A DNA stretch of 17,252 bases from Bacillota bacterium. GTDB taxonomy: Bacteria > Bacillota_E > Symbiobacteriia > Symbiobacteriales > Symbiobacteriaceae. The translations under genes were made by a program, and so were the position numbers. Positions 1 to 7,289 of this stretch are shown here, in pieces. The first letter of the stretch is position 1, and each line of letters starts with the position of its first letter. The stretch is from assembly GCA_003242675.1 (NCBI GenBank), contig QGVE01000051.1, positions 1 to 17,252 on the forward strand, written 5' to 3'. Under the pieces are notes generated by a model, which had not been told where the DNA came from, searched no databases, and worked only from the letters and a program-made list of their open reading frames with translations.

Positions 1-72
1 CCAGCTCCCAATGCTGTCGGAAGCCCTAAGCAGACACGCCGCTCCAGAAGCATCCAGCGCCGTGCAAACGGC

Positions 73-438
73 CTAAAAACGAAGAAAAAGGCCGCCACGA
101 AATTCCACGGCGGCTGGGACGTCGCCATCTACTCTGGTAACCGTGCAGTAACCTCTGCTGATGTCGCTGTAAGGGAAAATCCAAAGCTGCTTGTTATGGC
201 TCGATTGCTTTGTTGCAATTACCCGCAAGAACGCGTCCCGGGGGTCATTGGAAAAATCAAGAGCCGGTCCGGTTCCAGGGTAATGCCAACCCGAAGTCAA
301 TTTTGAGTAGTTTCCCAACGTGTTAGTCGGAGGCAGAACGTCTATACGGAACGAGTAGCTCGCTGCCGCGGTGGTCGTAAAGGCGCATAGAGCGCCGACA
401 ATCGAAGACAACAACACTGCAAGCAGTTTTCGCCACAT
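73..438 (-). CDS. Small exported protein of unknown function
   Basis: 121 aa. The N-terminus is a clear Sec signal peptide: MWRK, then a hydrophobic stretch to about residue 22, then TTTAAAS with a likely cleavage after the AAA. The mature part is about 95 aa. It contains HYPGTGPALDFSND, which faintly recalls the entrance of M23 peptidase domains, but the metal-binding HxH half is absent, so no function is assigned. The ATG at 438 is preceded by AAGG at good spacing. It lies 4 nt after the stop of the upstream gene 443-1090, so the two are probably cotranscribed. G+C is visibly lower than in the rest of the window, suggesting transfer. The last codons run through a terminator-like hairpin and T-tract, so the C-terminus may be truncated or shifted. 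Gene is likely real; function unknown. Confidence 0.6.
   Translation of the reverse strand: MWRKLLAVLLSSIVGALCAFTTTAAASYSFRIDVLPPTNTLGNYSKLTSGWHYPGTGPALDFSNDPRDAFLRVIATKQSSHNKQLWIFPYSDISRGYCTVTRVDGDVPAAVEFRGGLFLRF
85..114 (-). terminator. Rho-independent terminator overlapping the 3' end of the 73-438 gene
   Basis: Read on the minus strand, GCCGCC (109-114) pairs with GGCGGC (91-96) across a 12-nt loop and is followed at once by CTTTTTC. The hairpin and T-tract lie inside the coding sequence; the stop codon is at 73-75. Confidence 0.5.
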
Positions 439-442
439 GTCA

Positions 443-1090
443 CTACCTTACAATTAGTTCGCTAGCAAGTTCAATTCCCTGCTTAACTGGCATGCCACGA
501 GACCGTATCTCTAGAATTCCTTGTCCATCCTTCACGATGAGACGCCATGCCGGCCACTCTTCGAGTGGTGTATCTTTTCTCATGTCGGGAACAGGTAGGT
601 TGGTTATTAAAGTAGCGGATGTATTGCCGACTTGTATCGTGTGCATTCGGTCTGCAGGAGCTACTGATACAACGGCGTTGCCTGAACTGCGAACTATTTC
701 TACTGTGCCAAAATCAAATCGGTACGTCTTAGTGAGCAAGACTGGTTTCCCGTCGCACGCAAATGCCACTTCGTCGGTAAGGGTTGCATCAAGTAGGGTC
801 TTCCCAGTCACGTTAAAAATATCCTCAATTTCCTGAGACACAGGGGTCGCAACTACCTCGGCCGAACTGCTACAACCAAGGTCTTCTTTAACGAGTTGCG
901 CACGAAACGCGACCCCATTCATAGTACCAGTAAATACAGGTTTGGTAGTATCCTCTTGATAAACGCGAGCCAGTTCATCAACGGAGTATCGTGCGACCCC
1001 CGAGGCATTAGCAATGACTGATGTGCCAATATATGACAGCACTCCCGCAACAACGATGGAAGCAAGCGACATGATGCGAGATTTTAGCAT
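443..1090 (-). CDS. Exported protein of unknown function
   Basis: 215 aa from the ATG at 1090. A TTG at 1102 is in frame but abuts the AAGGGGG ribosome site (1103-1109), so the ATG, 12 nt downstream of that site, is preferred. The N-terminus MLKSRIMSLASIVVAGVLSYIGTSVIANAS is a typical signal peptide with an ANA cleavage site near residue 29. The mature protein of about 185 aa has two cysteines (in DLGCSSS and AFACDGK) that could form a disulfide outside the membrane. No family is recognised. It has its own promoter at 1132-1160 and is followed 4 nt later by a second exported protein, so the two probably form a bicistronic unit. Base composition is poorer in G+C than in the housekeeping genes to the right, as expected of acquired DNA. 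Confidence 0.65.
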   Translation of the reverse strand: MLKSRIMSLASIVVAGVLSYIGTSVIANASGVARYSVDELARVYQEDTTKPVFTGTMNGVAFRAQLVKEDLGCSSSAEVVATPVSQEIEDIFNVTGKTLLDATLTDEVAFACDGKPVLLTKTYRFDFGTVEIVRSSGNAVVSVAPADRMHTIQVGNTSATLITNLPVPDMRKDTPLEEWPAWRLIVKDGQGILEIRSRGMPVKQGIELASELIVR

Positions 1091-1131
1091 ACGACCGCAC
1101 AACCCCCTTGTGGTAACACGAGTCTAAACCA

Positions 1132-1160
1132 TATATAGCATATTTTCGGAATTCAAGCAA
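1132..1160 (-). promoter_or_regulatory. Sigma-70/SigA-type promoter of the exported-protein pair
   Basis: On the minus strand: -35 TTGCTT (1155-1160), exactly 17 bp, -10 TATATA (1132-1137). It would give a leader of roughly 35 nt before the ATG at 1090. The -35 box ends next to the 9-bp repeat flanking the insertion sequence, so the IS landed just upstream of this promoter without breaking it. Confidence 0.55.
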
Positions 1161-1169
1161 TAGTGTACA
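1161..1169. repeat. Target-site duplication, left copy
   Basis: TAGTGTACA directly before the left inverted repeat of the IS. It is identical to 2495-2503. The identity extends one base (G) if the first IS base is counted. Confidence 0.8.
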
Positions 1170-1191
1170 GGCTCTACACTGAGAAGTGTGG
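1170..1191 (+). repeat. Left terminal inverted repeat of the IS
   Basis: Starts GGCTCTAC and ends AGAAGTGTGG. It matches the reverse complement of 2473-2494 at 18 of 22 positions; the four mismatches are together at positions 9-12. Confidence 0.85.
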
Positions 1192-1269
1192 GTACCAAGA
1201 GGAAATGGCGGTTCGCCAGCCAAGGGATGAGTAGCCACACCACATCCCAGAGGAGGCTTGCGACCGCCT

Positions 1270-2490
1270 ATGAATCAGCTTATCCGCGAACTGCTGGGGT
1301 TGCAAGGGTGGGTTCTCTATCGCGTGAAGGTGGCTGAGGACCGGATTGACGTCTACGGGGGGCGGCCGCGGAAGCAAGCGCGGTGCCCGGTGTGTGGAAC
1401 CTTGACGCGGTCGGTCTATGACCGGGCGGAGGAGTGGCGGAGCAAGCTGCACACATGGTGCAACGGGGTTCCGGTCTACTTGTGGGTACGCCCGCGGCGG
1501 TTTCAGTGTTCGGGGTGCCGGAAGGTATTCACCGAGCAGTTCCCCGGGATTCGGCCGTGGGCACGACGGACCGAGCACGCCGAGGAGGAGTTACTACGCC
1601 GTTTGGCCCACCGTAGTTTCCAGGGGGCGGCGCAAGAAGCAGGCGTCAGCCCCGGTGTGCTGCGCCGGCTGCTCCTGAAGCGGGTGGCTGCCCAAGTCGA
1701 CCTGGAAGCAGCTCTACAGGACTTGCCTGCTGTCGTCCTGGGGATAGACGAACACAGTTACCGGGGCCAGGACATGATGATCACAGTGACCTGTGTGTGG
1801 CCGGAGAAGCGGCTGCTGGCGATCCTGCCGCATGACCGCCTATCGACCCTTGTTCAGTTCCTGCAAGGGCTCTCGGAGTCGGTCCGCCAGCGCATCAGGG
1901 CCGTGTGCATCGACCTGAAGGAGGCGTGGCGGCAGGCCGTGAAGCGCGAACTGCCTGGCGTGCCGATCGTGGCAGATCCGTTCCACGTGATCCAGGACGC
2001 CAACCGACGCGTGGATGAAGCTCGCCGGGTAGAGCAACAGGTGACCCGGCAACGGCTGCCCCGATGGCCGCTGTTGAAGAACGAGGACGAACTGACCGAG
2101 CGACAGGCAACGCAATTAGCCGAGATCCGAAAGCGGCATGCCAACGTCGCCCACTTTCACTGGGTCAAGGAACAGCTGCGTGACGTCTACCGCGCCTCCT
2201 CCCGGGACGAAGCGGCTAAGATCTTGGACCGCGTGATCTTCAACACCCAGGCGGCCAGCGACGTTGAGTTGGTGCAGTGGGGCCGCACGCTGCGCCGCTG
2301 GCGGGAAGCGATCCTGGCCTATCACGACTGGCGCGTCTCTAACGGGTACACGGAAGGTGTACACACCAAGATCAAGCTGCTGAAGCGGATCAGCTACGGC
2401 TTCCGGAACCGCCAGGTCTATGTCAGAAAGATGCTCCTAGCCTTTGTGCCCTTGGCTTGGCTGGCGACCGTTCCACACTTCTTGACGTAG
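1270..2490 (+). CDS. tnpA: ISL3-family transposase
   Basis: 406 aa from the ATG at 1270, a normal family length. The track of AGGAGG (1251-1256) leaves only 1 nt to an in-frame TTG at 1258, so the ATG 13 nt away is preferred; TTG would add 4 residues. The N-terminal zinc-finger-like region has CPVCG and CSGC pairs, followed by a helix-turn-helix region. The DDE-type catalytic core shows GIDEHSYRG (first Asp), VADPFHVIQDANRR (second Asp) and TEGVHTKIKLLKRISYGFRN (catalytic Glu block). The reading frame is intact. The TAG stop at 2488-2490 lies inside the right inverted repeat, so the gene fills the element almost completely. It should catalyse cut-out and insertion of this IS. Confidence 0.93.
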   Translation: MNQLIRELLGLQGWVLYRVKVAEDRIDVYGGRPRKQARCPVCGTLTRSVYDRAEEWRSKLHTWCNGVPVYLWVRPRRFQCSGCRKVFTEQFPGIRPWARRTEHAEEELLRRLAHRSFQGAAQEAGVSPGVLRRLLLKRVAAQVDLEAALQDLPAVVLGIDEHSYRGQDMMITVTCVWPEKRLLAILPHDRLSTLVQFLQGLSESVRQRIRAVCIDLKEAWRQAVKRELPGVPIVADPFHVIQDANRRVDEARRVEQQVTRQRLPRWPLLKNEDELTERQATQLAEIRKRHANVAHFHWVKEQLRDVYRASSRDEAAKILDRVIFNTQAASDVELVQWGRTLRRWREAILAYHDWRVSNGYTEGVHTKIKLLKRISYGFRNRQVYVRKMLLAFVPLAWLATVPHFLT

Positions 2491-2494
2491 AGCC
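2473..2494 (-). repeat. Right terminal inverted repeat of the IS
   Basis: Reverse complement starts GGCTCTAC and ends AAGAAGTGTGG; partner of 1170-1191 with 4 clustered mismatches. It overlaps the last codons and stop of the transposase. Confidence 0.85.
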
Positions 2495-2503
2495 TAGTGT
2501 ACA
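2495..2503. repeat. Target-site duplication, right copy
   Basis: TAGTGTACA immediately after the right inverted repeat, identical to 1161-1169. Confidence 0.8.
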
Positions 2504-2553
2504 GATTGACACAAGATTTCCTGACCGAAATCCTGGATATCATCCGGTTAACG

Positions 2554-2819
2554 TTACGCAAGTATCTTCACCAGCTTGTCTCCCGCTCTCCACAGCGTGA
2601 ACGGGTTATCGTGATAACGGTACCGGCAGAACAACTCGTCCGCGTGTACGCGCCCGTTGCGGATCTCCGCGATGACCTCCGACATCAGGCATGCCTGCTC
2701 CGTCATGGCAGTGATCTGCGCCACGGGGTGATCGCCAGACAGCGGACTCATGTCCCGCCCCGCCACCCGTTCGCGGTGTTGATCTCGGTCACCTCTGCGA
2801 CCAGCTCGTTGATGGTCAA
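2554..2819 (-). pseudogene. Probable frameshifted small phage-type gene
   Basis: A strong ribosome site AAGGAGG (2828-2834) sits 8 nt before a TTG at 2819. That start opens only 23 codons (TINELVAEVTEINTANGWRGGT) before a TGA at 2748-2750. An ATG overlapping this TGA (ATGA, start 2751) opens 65 codons in another frame (MSPLSGDHPVAQIT to GDKLVKILA, stop 2554). The two pieces together give about 90 aa, a plausible small phage protein. The switch falls at a G-rich run (GGCGGGGCGGG), a typical place for an indel. The first part faintly resembles the start of phage MazG-like proteins, which is too weak to name. Alternatives: two coupled genes (23 and 65 aa), or a 94-aa gene starting at the GTG at 3032 that overlaps the previous stop. 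The 2820-3028 stretch otherwise holds only the short tandem GGTTTAC repeat near 2836-2850. Confidence 0.4.
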
Positions 2820-3028
2820 CGTGGTCTCCTCCTTCGGTTTACGGTTTACCCGGCCTGTTGACAGCGCTTTCGCCGCTCGCAGGCTATGCATAGCGGCTGC
2901 GTCCGCTGCTCCGCCGCCGTGGCCTCTCGGACAACTGCCCACCTGAGGAAGCTGGCAGTCCCGGTAGAGGTGCCTTCGGGGGAGCCCGATGGCCGGGGGG
3001 CGGCCGGCACATAGTATCTGTGGCTGGA

Positions 3029-3577
3029 TCACCGCCCCTCACCCCCGCTCCGCTGGAGGCGAGCCAACAAAGCCCGAGCCGAGGCCATGGCCCCGCTCCA
3101 CTCCTGAGCGTCTGGGCACTGCTGACCCGCCTGCCATTCGGCGTGTTCTGCGAACGCCTGCAGGGCCTCGCAGACGGTCTGCCGCTCATCGTCCGTCAGG
3201 GTGACGGAGCACCCGCCGGCCGGCCTGGTCCGCCCCGCGCTGTGCTGGAGAACGGCGTCCATGTTGTCGGCCCACCGTCGCAGATCACCCGGCCCCCTGG
3301 GGTCAGTCTCGTACGGCGAGAGCCTATCGATGGCGTCGGCGATCCTGCGCAGCTTCTCAGGATCGGGCAGATGCTCCGCCGGCACCACCACCACCCCGGC
3401 CTCCAGGGTTTCAGTGGGGATGCCCGCGCAGGCGTTCCAGCAGGCCGCTATCCGCTTCCCGAACATCCCATCTGGCCGAGCCAACTCCACGGTCTCCATC
3501 AGCGTTCCGTCCGAATCCGTGAACTCTAACTTCGTGCCGGCGCCAGTGACCCTGAGACGCAAGTCGTGGATCAGCAA
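3029..3577 (-). CDS. Phage-type protein of unknown function
   Basis: 182 aa from a TTG at 3577, chosen because AAGGAGG lies 10 nt upstream. The longer open frame to 3694 would overlap the previous gene by over 100 nt. The start overlaps the stop of the 3571-4059 gene by 7 nt, so translation is probably coupled. The segment RIAACWNACAGIPTETLEAG (about residues 42-61) is very like a block recurring in small phage accessory proteins (RIVACVNACAGI.TE.LE). The C-terminal part, about residues 110-182, holds a helical LTDDERQTVCEALQAFAEHAE region. The biochemical role is unknown. With its neighbours it suggests a prophage remnant. Confidence 0.6.
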   Translation of the reverse strand: MLIHDLRLRVTGAGTKLEFTDSDGTLMETVELARPDGMFGKRIAACWNACAGIPTETLEAGVVVVPAEHLPDPEKLRRIADAIDRLSPYETDPRGPGDLRRWADNMDAVLQHSAGRTRPAGGCSVTLTDDERQTVCEALQAFAEHAEWQAGQQCPDAQEWSGAMASARALLARLQRSGGEGR

Positions 3578-4059
3578 CCCGTCTCTCCCTCCTTCCCCTG
3601 TAGCGCAGAGGCGACCGGCCCGTCCGGCAACGGCATCCAGTGCGTCGGCAAGTCGCTGGTCAGGTCTTCCCCGTCGGTGCTGAACCAGCGCCATTCGTCT
3701 GTATCCTGACCGCCCTCGTCAAGGCCGGGCCGGTAAACAGCGGTGAACACACCCGCATCTGGACGGTAGGCGAGGATTTCGGTCCCATCCTGTGGCGCGC
3801 TCTCGAACGGCCGCCAGTCTGGCACGAGGCGGTAGCCGGGAGGGGAGATGCCCAGGATGGCGACCAGTTCGAGGATGCCCTCGATAGGACCGCCGATGCC
3901 TTCGATCTCGCCGGTCTTGGTCACCACCGTGATGGCGCAGGGGTGCTCATCGCCATCGTCACAGCGGATCAGCTTCTCGTACATCGTGGAATCCAAGACC
4001 TGCTTCGGCCTCCACCCCCGCCTCGCCAGCTCGGCCCGCTGCTGCTCAGTCAGTCGCAC
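3571..4059 (-). CDS. Phage-type DUF551-like protein
   Basis: 162 aa from a GTG at 4059; GGGAGGG lies 7 nt upstream. The N-terminal part (MRLTEQQRAELARRGWRPKQVL) looks like a small helical domain. The middle and C-terminal part, about residues 80-150, reads DWRPFESAPQDGTEILAY ... DEWRWFSTDGED ... PTHWMPLPDGP. This W..ESAP.DGT.IL...THWMPLP pattern is characteristic of small phage/prophage proteins of DUF551 type. The function of that family is not established as far as I know. First clear gene of the minus-strand phage-like cluster, overlapping the next gene. Confidence 0.65.
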   Translation of the reverse strand: MRLTEQQRAELARRGWRPKQVLDSTMYEKLIRCDDGDEHPCAITVVTKTGEIEGIGGPIEGILELVAILGISPPGYRLVPDWRPFESAPQDGTEILAYRPDAGVFTAVYRPGLDEGGQDTDEWRWFSTDGEDLTSDLPTHWMPLPDGPVASALQGKEGETGC

Positions 4060-4190
4060 CCGCTATCCCTCCCGGCAGACGGGAAAGCCACCTGATGAAA
4101 TTGTCCAGCTTCTCCTCCTATCTCCGCAGTAGTCTGCGATAGGGCGGCCAGATCCTTCACGTGTTCGTCGAGCTTGTCATTAGCAAACTT
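4050..4190 (-). pseudogene. Possible remnant of a further phage-type gene
   Basis: On the minus strand, an open stretch begins KFANDKLDEHVKDLAALSQTTAEIGG and ends at a TGA at 4050-4052 that overlaps the start of the 3571-4059 gene. No convincing start codon with a ribosome site is present, and a TGA lies a few codons upstream. In an adjacent frame the end reads KLDNFIRWLSRLPGGIAGATD, with its stop at 4046-4048, which looks more protein-like and hints at a frameshift. It may be the broken 3' part of the preceding gene of the phage-like cluster. Weak call. Confidence 0.22.
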
Positions 4191-4192
4191 CC

Positions 4193-4215
4193 GCTGCAGG
4201 GTTCACCCCTGCAGC
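4193..4215. repeat. Perfect 9-bp inverted repeat with 5-nt loop
   Basis: GCTGCAGGG (4193-4201), loop TTCAC, CCCTGCAGC (4207-4215). No T-tract on either side. It lies between the phage-like cluster and the two-component operon. The rest of 4216-4386 shows no gene and no promoter I would defend. Confidence 0.45.
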
Positions 4216-4386
4216 CCGCTTCGTCCGTCTGCCCGCGGAAGGCCGCCCGGGGTCCAAAGGGTCTATCGGGTGTGCACCGTAGATCAAAACAGGTCCACAC
4301 AAAGTGGCTGGATATTGGTACACTCAAGACGTGGTCCCAGAACTCACGGGGGAACCTGCGCGCACCGGAGATGGAGGGATAGTCAC

Positions 4387-4749
4387 ATGGCGCTCATTCT
4401 GGTCGCAGACGACGACCCGGACATCGCGCGGCTCGTCGCCTTTCAGCTGAGGTACAGCGGGTACGAGGTCACGCTGGTCCACGACGGCCACGAGGCGCTG
4501 CAGCGCGCCCGGGAGGCCGCTCCTGACCTGATCCTGCTGGATTGGATGATGCCGGGCATGGACGGTCTGGAGTGCCTGGCGGCGCTGAAGGGCGACCCGG
4601 CCACGCGCGGGATCCCCGTGGTGCTCATGACCGCCCGGGGCCAGCAGGCGGACGTCGAGGCCGGCATGGCGGCAGGCGCGGCCGCCTACCTCGTCAAGCC
4701 GTTTGCGCTCGATCACCTGATCCGCACGGTCAAGGAGGCGGTCGGATGA
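4387..4749 (+). CDS. Single-domain response regulator (CheY-like receiver)
   Basis: 120 aa, only a receiver domain with no output domain. Acidic pocket D8-D9-D10 in VADDDPD, phosphoacceptor D52 in LLDWMMPGMDG, T82 in LMTARG and K104 in VKPF are all present, so it should accept phosphate from a histidine kinase. The start ATG is 8 nt after GGAGGG (4373-4378). Its stop overlaps the start of the kinase gene (ATGA), so the two are translationally coupled and the kinase is the obvious partner. With no output domain it must act by protein contact, as CheY or Spo0F do, or as a phosphate relay. Confidence 0.93.
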   Translation: MALILVADDDPDIARLVAFQLRYSGYEVTLVHDGHEALQRAREAAPDLILLDWMMPGMDGLECLAALKGDPATRGIPVVLMTARGQQADVEAGMAAGAAAYLVKPFALDHLIRTVKEAVG

Positions 4750-7289
4750 GCGAATCGCCTTACCGCTGGGACACCGGCCTGCGGCTGCGCGTCTTCGGCC
4801 TCCTGCTCTTCCTGCTCTCGCTGCTGGTCGGGTTGGGCGTCGTCCTGACCTTCACCTTCTCCCAGCTCAACCTCTTCCAGGAGCGGGCGCGGCTCACCCA
4901 GGAGAACGTCCGGCGCGCGGAGCAGGTGGCCACGCTCTACGCCGAGATGACCGCCGCCCTGCGGGGCTACCTGGTGACCGGCGACGAATCGATGCTGGAT
5001 CGGTACGAACCCAGCCTGCAGCAGCTCCAGCGGCTGCTCGCCGACCTGGAGGCGAGCGTCGAAGCGGAACCCGAACAGGTGGAGCGGGTTCACCGGCTGC
5101 GGGAGCTGATCGAGGCCTGGCGCACGCAGGTGGCCGAGCCGGAGATCGAGCGGATGCGGCAGGGCGCTCCCGACGTGGGTCGCCTGCTCATGACGGAGGG
5201 CGTCCGGTATGGCGCGGAGATCGCGCAGCAGCGGGACGCGTTCATCGACGAGGAAACCAAGCGCATGGATCAGGATATGCTCAGGGCGAAGCAGGCGGCC
5301 GATCAGGTCGTCCCCGTGACCTGGATCACGATCTCGCTGTCGGCGGTGCTGGCCCTGGGCGGCTTCCTGGTCTTCGCCCGGGGCGTCACCCGCTCCACGC
5401 AGGCCCTGGCGGAGGCGGCCAACCGCATCGCCCGGGGCGAGCGCGGGGTCGTGCTGGAGGCGCCCCTGGACGGCGAGCTGCAGGTGGTCGCCAACGCCTT
5501 CGCCAAGATGTCGCTCACCCTGGCGGAGCAGGAGAAGCAGCTGCAGGCGCAGCAGGAGCAGCTCATCGCCCAGAACGAGGAGCTGCTCGCCCAGCAGGAG
5601 GCCGTGCAGCGGCACGCCGAAGAGCTGGAGCGCAAGGAGCGGCATCTCAGCCGACTGCACAGCCTCTCCAGCAAGATGGTCGGGTCCATCGAGATGGACC
5701 AGCTCGCCATCCTCATCCTCGACGAGTACCTGGACCTCTACGGCGGCGTGGCCGGTGCCCTCTTGCTGGCCGACGAGTACACGGACCGGCTGAAGGTGGT
5801 CGCCGAGCGCTGGCTGTCGCCGGAGCTGAAGGGCCAGTACATCTCCAAGTCGGGCCCCATCGCCCGCTGCGTCGAGCTGCAGGAGGTCGTGGTGGCCCGC
5901 TACCCCGACACGCAGACCCACATCTCGGTCTGGCTCCAGGACATGCCGGTCGCCCAGGAGGTCTACGTGCCGCTCGTCCACACCGGCCGGGCGATCGGCG
6001 TGGTCGTCATCGCCTTCACCGAGCCCGCGGCGCTCAACCCCGAGGCGCAGGCCCTGTGGCACGCCGTGGCCGGACAGGCCTCGGTCGCGCTCGCCGCCGC
6101 CCAGAACCACCTGGAGGTGAAGCGGGCCTTTGCGGCCCTGCAGGAGCAGGCGGCGCGGATCGAGATGCTCAACGCGCAGCTGGAGGAGGAGCGCGACCGG
6201 GCGTCTGCCCAGCTCGACATCTACCTCTCCATCGTGTCGACCATGCCCGCCGGCGCCTGGCTCTGCGACACCGGCGGCAACCTGCTGGTCTCCAACTCCA
6301 TGTTCCAGGAGTTCTTCGGCGAGACGGTGCCGGACGAGCCCCTGGACCAGATGCTGGCGCAGATCGCCGCCGTCCTGCCCGAGGGCGACCCGTTCCCCGA
6401 GACCGTGCGCCAGCTCATCCACGACCCCCAGGCGGTGGCCGAGGGGCAGCTGCGGCTCACCACGGGCTACACCCTGCAGTGGTCGTCGGCGCCGGTGGGC
6501 AAGGGCCAGAGCCGGGTCGGCCGCCTGTTCACCTTCCTGGACGTGACCGAGCTGGCCGAACTGGACCGGCTGAAGTCCGAGTTCGTGAACACCGTCTCCC
6601 ACGAGCTGCGCACGCCGCTGACCTCGATCATGGGCTACCTCAGCCTGGTGCTGGCCGAGGCGGCGGGGCCGCTGCAGGAGCAGCAGCGGGAGTTCCTGAA
6701 CGTCGTCGCCCGCAACACCAACCGGCTGGCGAACCTGATCAACGACCTGCTGGACATCCAGCGGATCGAATCGGGCCGCATGCCCATCCACCTCTCGCCC
6801 ACCTCCCTCGCCCCGGTGGTCCGGCAGGTGGCCGAAACCTTCCGGGTGCAGGCGGAACAGAAGGGGCTCTCCTTCACGGTGAACGTGCCGGAGGACCTGC
6901 CGCTCATCAACGCCGACCCCGACCGGCTGACGCAGGTCGTCGCCAACCTGGTCTCCAACGCGGTCAAGTACACCAAGGAGGGCAGCGTCACCATCTCGGT
7001 CTCGTCGACCGGCGAGCGGGTGGAGCTGGAGGTGGCCGACACCGGCATCGGCATCTCCCCCGCGGACCAGAAGCGGATCTTCGAGAAGTTCTACCGCGCC
7101 GAGCACCCGTACGCCCGCGAGGTGGGCGGCACCGGCCTGGGCCTGCCCATCGTGAAGACGATCGTCGAGGAGCACGGCGCCGACCTGCGGGTGGAGAGCC
7201 AGGTGGGCCGGGGATCGCGGTTCATCGTGAGCTTCCCGGCCCTGACGAACAAGGCAGGTGGCGGGGAGGGTGCGAAGAATGGTCGATGA
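4746..7289 (+). CDS. Membrane sensor histidine kinase (CHASE3-like, HAMP, GAF, PAS)
   Basis: 847 aa. AAGGAGG (4732-4738) is 7 nt before the ATG. Order: TM1 about 14-38; a helical extracytoplasmic CHASE3-like domain about 40-185 (GYLVTGDESMLDRYE is its hallmark); TM2 about 188-211; HAMP about 212-265; Gln/Glu-rich coiled coil about 265-310; GAF about 325-465; PAS about 490-605; HisKA with H619 in SHELRTP; HATPase_c with N734 in NLVSNAVKY, DTGIGIS from D765 and GGTGLGL from G794. All catalytic motifs are intact, so it should autophosphorylate and pass phosphate to the coupled regulator. Three possible input modules suggest it integrates envelope and cytoplasmic signals; the ligands cannot be told. 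A long antisense frame over this gene is a G+C artefact. Its end overlaps the next gene by 11 nt. Confidence 0.95.
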   Translation: MSESPYRWDTGLRLRVFGLLLFLLSLLVGLGVVLTFTFSQLNLFQERARLTQENVRRAEQVATLYAEMTAALRGYLVTGDESMLDRYEPSLQQLQRLLADLEASVEAEPEQVERVHRLRELIEAWRTQVAEPEIERMRQGAPDVGRLLMTEGVRYGAEIAQQRDAFIDEETKRMDQDMLRAKQAADQVVPVTWITISLSAVLALGGFLVFARGVTRSTQALAEAANRIARGERGVVLEAPLDGELQVVANAFAKMSLTLAEQEKQLQAQQEQLIAQNEELLAQQEAVQRHAEELERKERHLSRLHSLSSKMVGSIEMDQLAILILDEYLDLYGGVAGALLLADEYTDRLKVVAERWLSPELKGQYISKSGPIARCVELQEVVVARYPDTQTHISVWLQDMPVAQEVYVPLVHTGRAIGVVVIAFTEPAALNPEAQALWHAVAGQASVALAAAQNHLEVKRAFAALQEQAARIEMLNAQLEEERDRASAQLDIYLSIVSTMPAGAWLCDTGGNLLVSNSMFQEFFGETVPDEPLDQMLAQIAAVLPEGDPFPETVRQLIHDPQAVAEGQLRLTTGYTLQWSSAPVGKGQSRVGRLFTFLDVTELAELDRLKSEFVNTVSHELRTPLTSIMGYLSLVLAEAAGPLQEQQREFLNVVARNTNRLANLINDLLDIQRIESGRMPIHLSPTSLAPVVRQVAETFRVQAEQKGLSFTVNVPEDLPLINADPDRLTQVVANLVSNAVKYTKEGSVTISVSSTGERVELEVADTGIGISPADQKRIFEKFYRAEHPYAREVGGTGLGLPIVKTIVEEHGADLRVESQVGRGSRFIVSFPALTNKAGGGEGAKNGR

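Larger units (their letters stand above)
1170..2494 (+). mobile_element. Complete ISL3-family insertion sequence
   Basis: A 1,325-bp element with one transposase gene, imperfect 22-bp terminal inverted repeats beginning GGCTCTAC, and a perfect 9-bp direct repeat on both flanks. Size, termini and transposase all fit the ISL3 (IS204/IS1001/IS1096/IS1165) family. That family usually duplicates 8 bp, so 9 (or 10) is slightly long. The intact gene, matched ends and intact target duplication indicate a fairly recent insertion. It separates the exported-protein pair from the phage-like genes. Confidence 0.9.

Noticed and set aside
2497..2946. Plus-strand 149-codon frame next to the IS
   Set aside because: It lies antisense to the phage-type genes, which have good ribosome sites and phage-like sequences; no start signal.
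4193..4215. Possible tRNA T-arm remnant or phage attachment site at the 9-bp inverted repeat
   Set aside because: The loop contains TTCAC but the stem does not fit T-arm pairing, and no duplicate of the sequence is present in the window.
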